This document shows positions 12,277 to 14,023 of a stretch of DNA of 14,023 nucleotides, piece after piece; position 1 is the stretch's first letter, and the number at the start of each line of letters is the position of its first letter. The notes under the pieces are model-generated. The model had not been told where the DNA came from. It searched no databases and saw only the letters and a list, made by a program, of their open reading frames with translations. A program made the position numbers and the translations under genes. The DNA comes from Bacteroidales bacterium UBA4243 (GTDB lineage: Bacteria > Bacteroidota > Bacteroidia > Bacteroidales > F082), in the NCBI GenBank assembly GCA_002396205.1, contig DGXB01000015.1, forward strand, positions 1 through 14,023, read 5' to 3'.

Positions 12277-14023
12277 GCGATGACGGCGTTGGCGATAAGG
12301 TAAGCAACGAAGGCGACGACCCAGGCGATGACGCATTGAAACAGGATGATGAATAGCATCCACTTGGTGCCCAACTCTCGGCGGATGGCGGCCACGGCTG
12401 CCACGCAAGGCGTGTAGAGCAAGCAAAACACCAACATGGAGACGCTGCTGGCTAAGGTGAATAACGGCATGGCGTTCAAGACTTCTAAGGTGGCAATGAC
12501 GCTCTCCTTGGCCATGAAACCGCTAATCAAAGCCGTGACGACTTGCCAGCTGCCCAGTCCGATGGGCCGGAACACGGGTGCAATCCAACCGGCCACGCTC
12601 GCCAACATGCTGCCTTCACCGTTCTCGACCATATTGAAATGGAAATCAAAGGTTTGCAGGAACCAGATGACCAATGTGGCCAAGAAAATGACCGTGAAAG
12701 CGCGTTGCACGAAGTCCTTGGTCTTGTCCCAAAGCAGGTGGGCGACGTTTTTTGCACTTGGCAGGCGATAGTTGGGCAACTCCATGACGAAAGGTGCCAC
12801 GTCGCCCTTGTCGCCAAACCATTTGGTAAACAAGGCCGTGACGATGCCGACGAAGATACCCAACAGATAGAGGCAAATCAACACCAAGCCGCCATGACCA
12901 GGGAAGAAATAGCTCGTGAAGAAGCCATAGATCGGAATTTTGGCCGAACAGCTCATGAATGGTGTCAGCAGGATGGTGCGCCAGCGGTCGTGGGTGGAGT
13001 GGAGGGTGCGTGTGGCCATCACTGCGGGCACGGTGCAGCCGAAACCGATGAGCATGGGCACGATGCTGTGGCCGGTAAGACCAAGTTTGCGCAAGAAGCT
13101 GTCGCTGACGAAAGCCACACGGGCCATATAGCCGCTGTCTTCGAGCAGGCTGAGGAAGAAAAACAGCAAGATGATGATAGGCACGAAACTGAGCACGCTG
13201 CCCACGCCGCCAAAGATGCCGTCGACGACGAGCGACTGCACGGCGGGACTAACGTTCCAGTTGGCTAAAGCGGTGCCGACGACGCCAGCGAGCCAGCTGA
13301 TGCCTTGGTCGAGCCAGTCTTGCAGGGGCGCACCGAGCGCGTCGATGCTGAGCCAGATGATGCCCACCATGACGAGGATGAAAATCGGGATGGCGGTCCA
13401 TTTGCCGGTCAGGATTTTGTCGATTTTGCGGCTGCGGCGGTATTCCTTGCTTTCCTTGGGCTTGACTACTGTCTTGTCGCACAACTTCTTAATGAAGGAG
13501 AAACGCATCTCTGCCATGGCCGCAGCACGGTCAAGGCCGCGTTCCTCTTCCATCTGTACGATGAGGTGTTCCAATGTCTCTTTCTCGTTTTGGGTGAGTT
13601 GCAAGGCTTCGAGCACGATGGGGTCGCCTTCCACGAGTTTGGAAGCAGCAAAGCGCACGGGGATGTCGGCACGCTGGGCATGGTCCTCGATGAGGTGCAT
13701 GATGCTATGGAGGCAACGGTGTACGGCGCCGCCGTGGTCGTCCTTGTCGCAGAAGTCCTGACGCGCAGGGGCTTCCTGGTATTTCGCCACATGGAGGGCG
13801 TGGTCGACCAACTCATTGATGCCTTCGTTTTTGGAGGCCGAGATGGGCACCACGGGCAGACCGAGGATCTTCTCCATCTCGTTCATCAAGATGCTGCCGC
13901 CGTTGTTGCGCACTTCGTCCATCATGTTGAGTGCCAGTACCATGGGCTTGCCTAACTCCATCAGCTGCATGGTGAGGTAGAGGTTGCGCTCGATGTTGTT
14001 GGCGTCCACGATGTTGATGATGG
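12273..14023 (-). CDS. feoB: Ferrous iron transporter FeoB, 5'-truncated by the window edge
   Basis: The frame is open to the right edge; the first visible residues are IINIVDANNIERNLYLT, so the GTG at 14009 is internal. About 582 residues are seen, the end of the G domain and all of the membrane part. Counting from that Val as 1: G4 motif NMMDE (28-32), G5 SASKNEG (57-63), a helical GDP-dissociation-like region (about 90-190), then transmembrane segments with the FeoB hallmarks LIGFGCTVPAVMATRTL (320-336) and MSCSAKIPIYGF (352-363), and a second Gate-like region near GFMAKESVIATLEVL (497-511) and LLYTPCVAAVAAIRRELG. It imports Fe2+ across the inner membrane, driven by GTP. In Bacteroidetes FeoA is often fused to the N-terminus, which cannot be judged here. 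Coupled by ATGA to the Cys-rich partner gene downstream. Confidence 0.97.
   Translation of the reverse strand, partial: IINIVDANNIERNLYLTMQLMELGKPMVLALNMMDEVRNNGGSILMNEMEKILGLPVVPISASKNEGINELVDHALHVAKYQEAPARQDFCDKDDHGGAVHRCLHSIMHLIEDHAQRADIPVRFAASKLVEGDPIVLEALQLTQNEKETLEHLIVQMEEERGLDRAAAMAEMRFSFIKKLCDKTVVKPKESKEYRRSRKIDKILTGKWTAIPIFILVMVGIIWLSIDALGAPLQDWLDQGISWLAGVVGTALANWNVSPAVQSLVVDGIFGGVGSVLSFVPIIILLFFFLSLLEDSGYMARVAFVSDSFLRKLGLTGHSIVPMLIGFGCTVPAVMATRTLHSTHDRWRTILLTPFMSCSAKIPIYGFFTSYFFPGHGGLVLICLYLLGIFVGIVTALFTKWFGDKGDVAPFVMELPNYRLPSAKNVAHLLWDKTKDFVQRAFTVIFLATLVIWFLQTFDFHFNMVENGEGSMLASVAGWIAPVFRPIGLGSWQVVTALISGFMAKESVIATLEVLNAMPLFTLASSVSMLVFCLLYTPCVAAVAAIRRELGTKWMLFIILFQCVIAWVVAFVAYLIANAVIA

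Noticed and set aside
12277..12426. Upstream extension of the FeoB-associated Cys-rich protein
   Set aside because: It overlaps the feoB coding region out of frame; the ATG at 12276 directly begins the expected membrane helix.
12543..13268. Plus-strand open frame of 241 codons opposite feoB
   Set aside because: It lies fully antisense to a clear FeoB membrane domain; the translation is rich in His/Gln/Glu with no recognisable motif, as expected from the complementary strand.

Overview
The window looks like a chromosomal segment of a Bacteroidales-type bacterium (phylum Bacteroidota). The evidence is three predicted secreted proteins with C-terminal type IX secretion (T9SS) sorting domains, Bacteroidetes-type -7 boxes (TAnnTTTG) ahead of three transcription units, no clear Shine-Dalgarno sequences, a BtuG-type surface lipoprotein and a FeoB with its small Cys-rich partner. 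Species cannot be fixed from the sequence alone.

Layout. (1) 1-1275, plus strand: the 3' part of a BRO-N/antirepressor-type gene overlapping a HAD-like phosphatase gene by 8 bases. (2) 1276-1432: an intergenic inverted-repeat element built from 9-bp phased units. (3) 1433-2941: the bifunctional NAD(P)H-hydrate repair enzyme. (4) 2960-5527, minus strand: an 855-residue T9SS surface protein with a choice-of-anchor-L-like domain, a PKD-like domain and six repeats each carrying a Cys pair. (5) 5528-5738: a divergent promoter region with a second, apparently related, 9-bp-phased repeat element. (6) 5739-7067, plus strand: a MATE transporter whose promoter suggests a leaderless mRNA. (7) 7143-12105, plus strand: a cobalamin-riboswitch operon. 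(8) 12106-14023, minus strand: a small FeoB-associated Cys-rich membrane protein and the C-terminal two thirds or so of FeoB, convergent with the cobalamin operon at zero spacing.

The most interesting part is the cobalamin operon. A clear Bacteroidetes promoter and AdoCbl-type riboswitch lead into a long leader, then five genes in a row: a T9SS-exported protein with two copies of a module whose second half resembles DUF4430/transcobalamin C-terminal domains; a second T9SS-exported beta-rich protein of unknown function; a BtuG-like beta-propeller lipoprotein; a small CWC-type Cys-rich protein; and a BtuF-like lipoprotein. BtuB, BtuC and BtuD are not in the window. I infer a surface capture chain: T9SS-secreted B12 binders and BtuG outside the outer membrane, an outer-membrane receptor encoded elsewhere, and BtuF in the periplasm. 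Cobalamin binding by the two T9SS proteins is a hypothesis from operon context and weak motif similarity.
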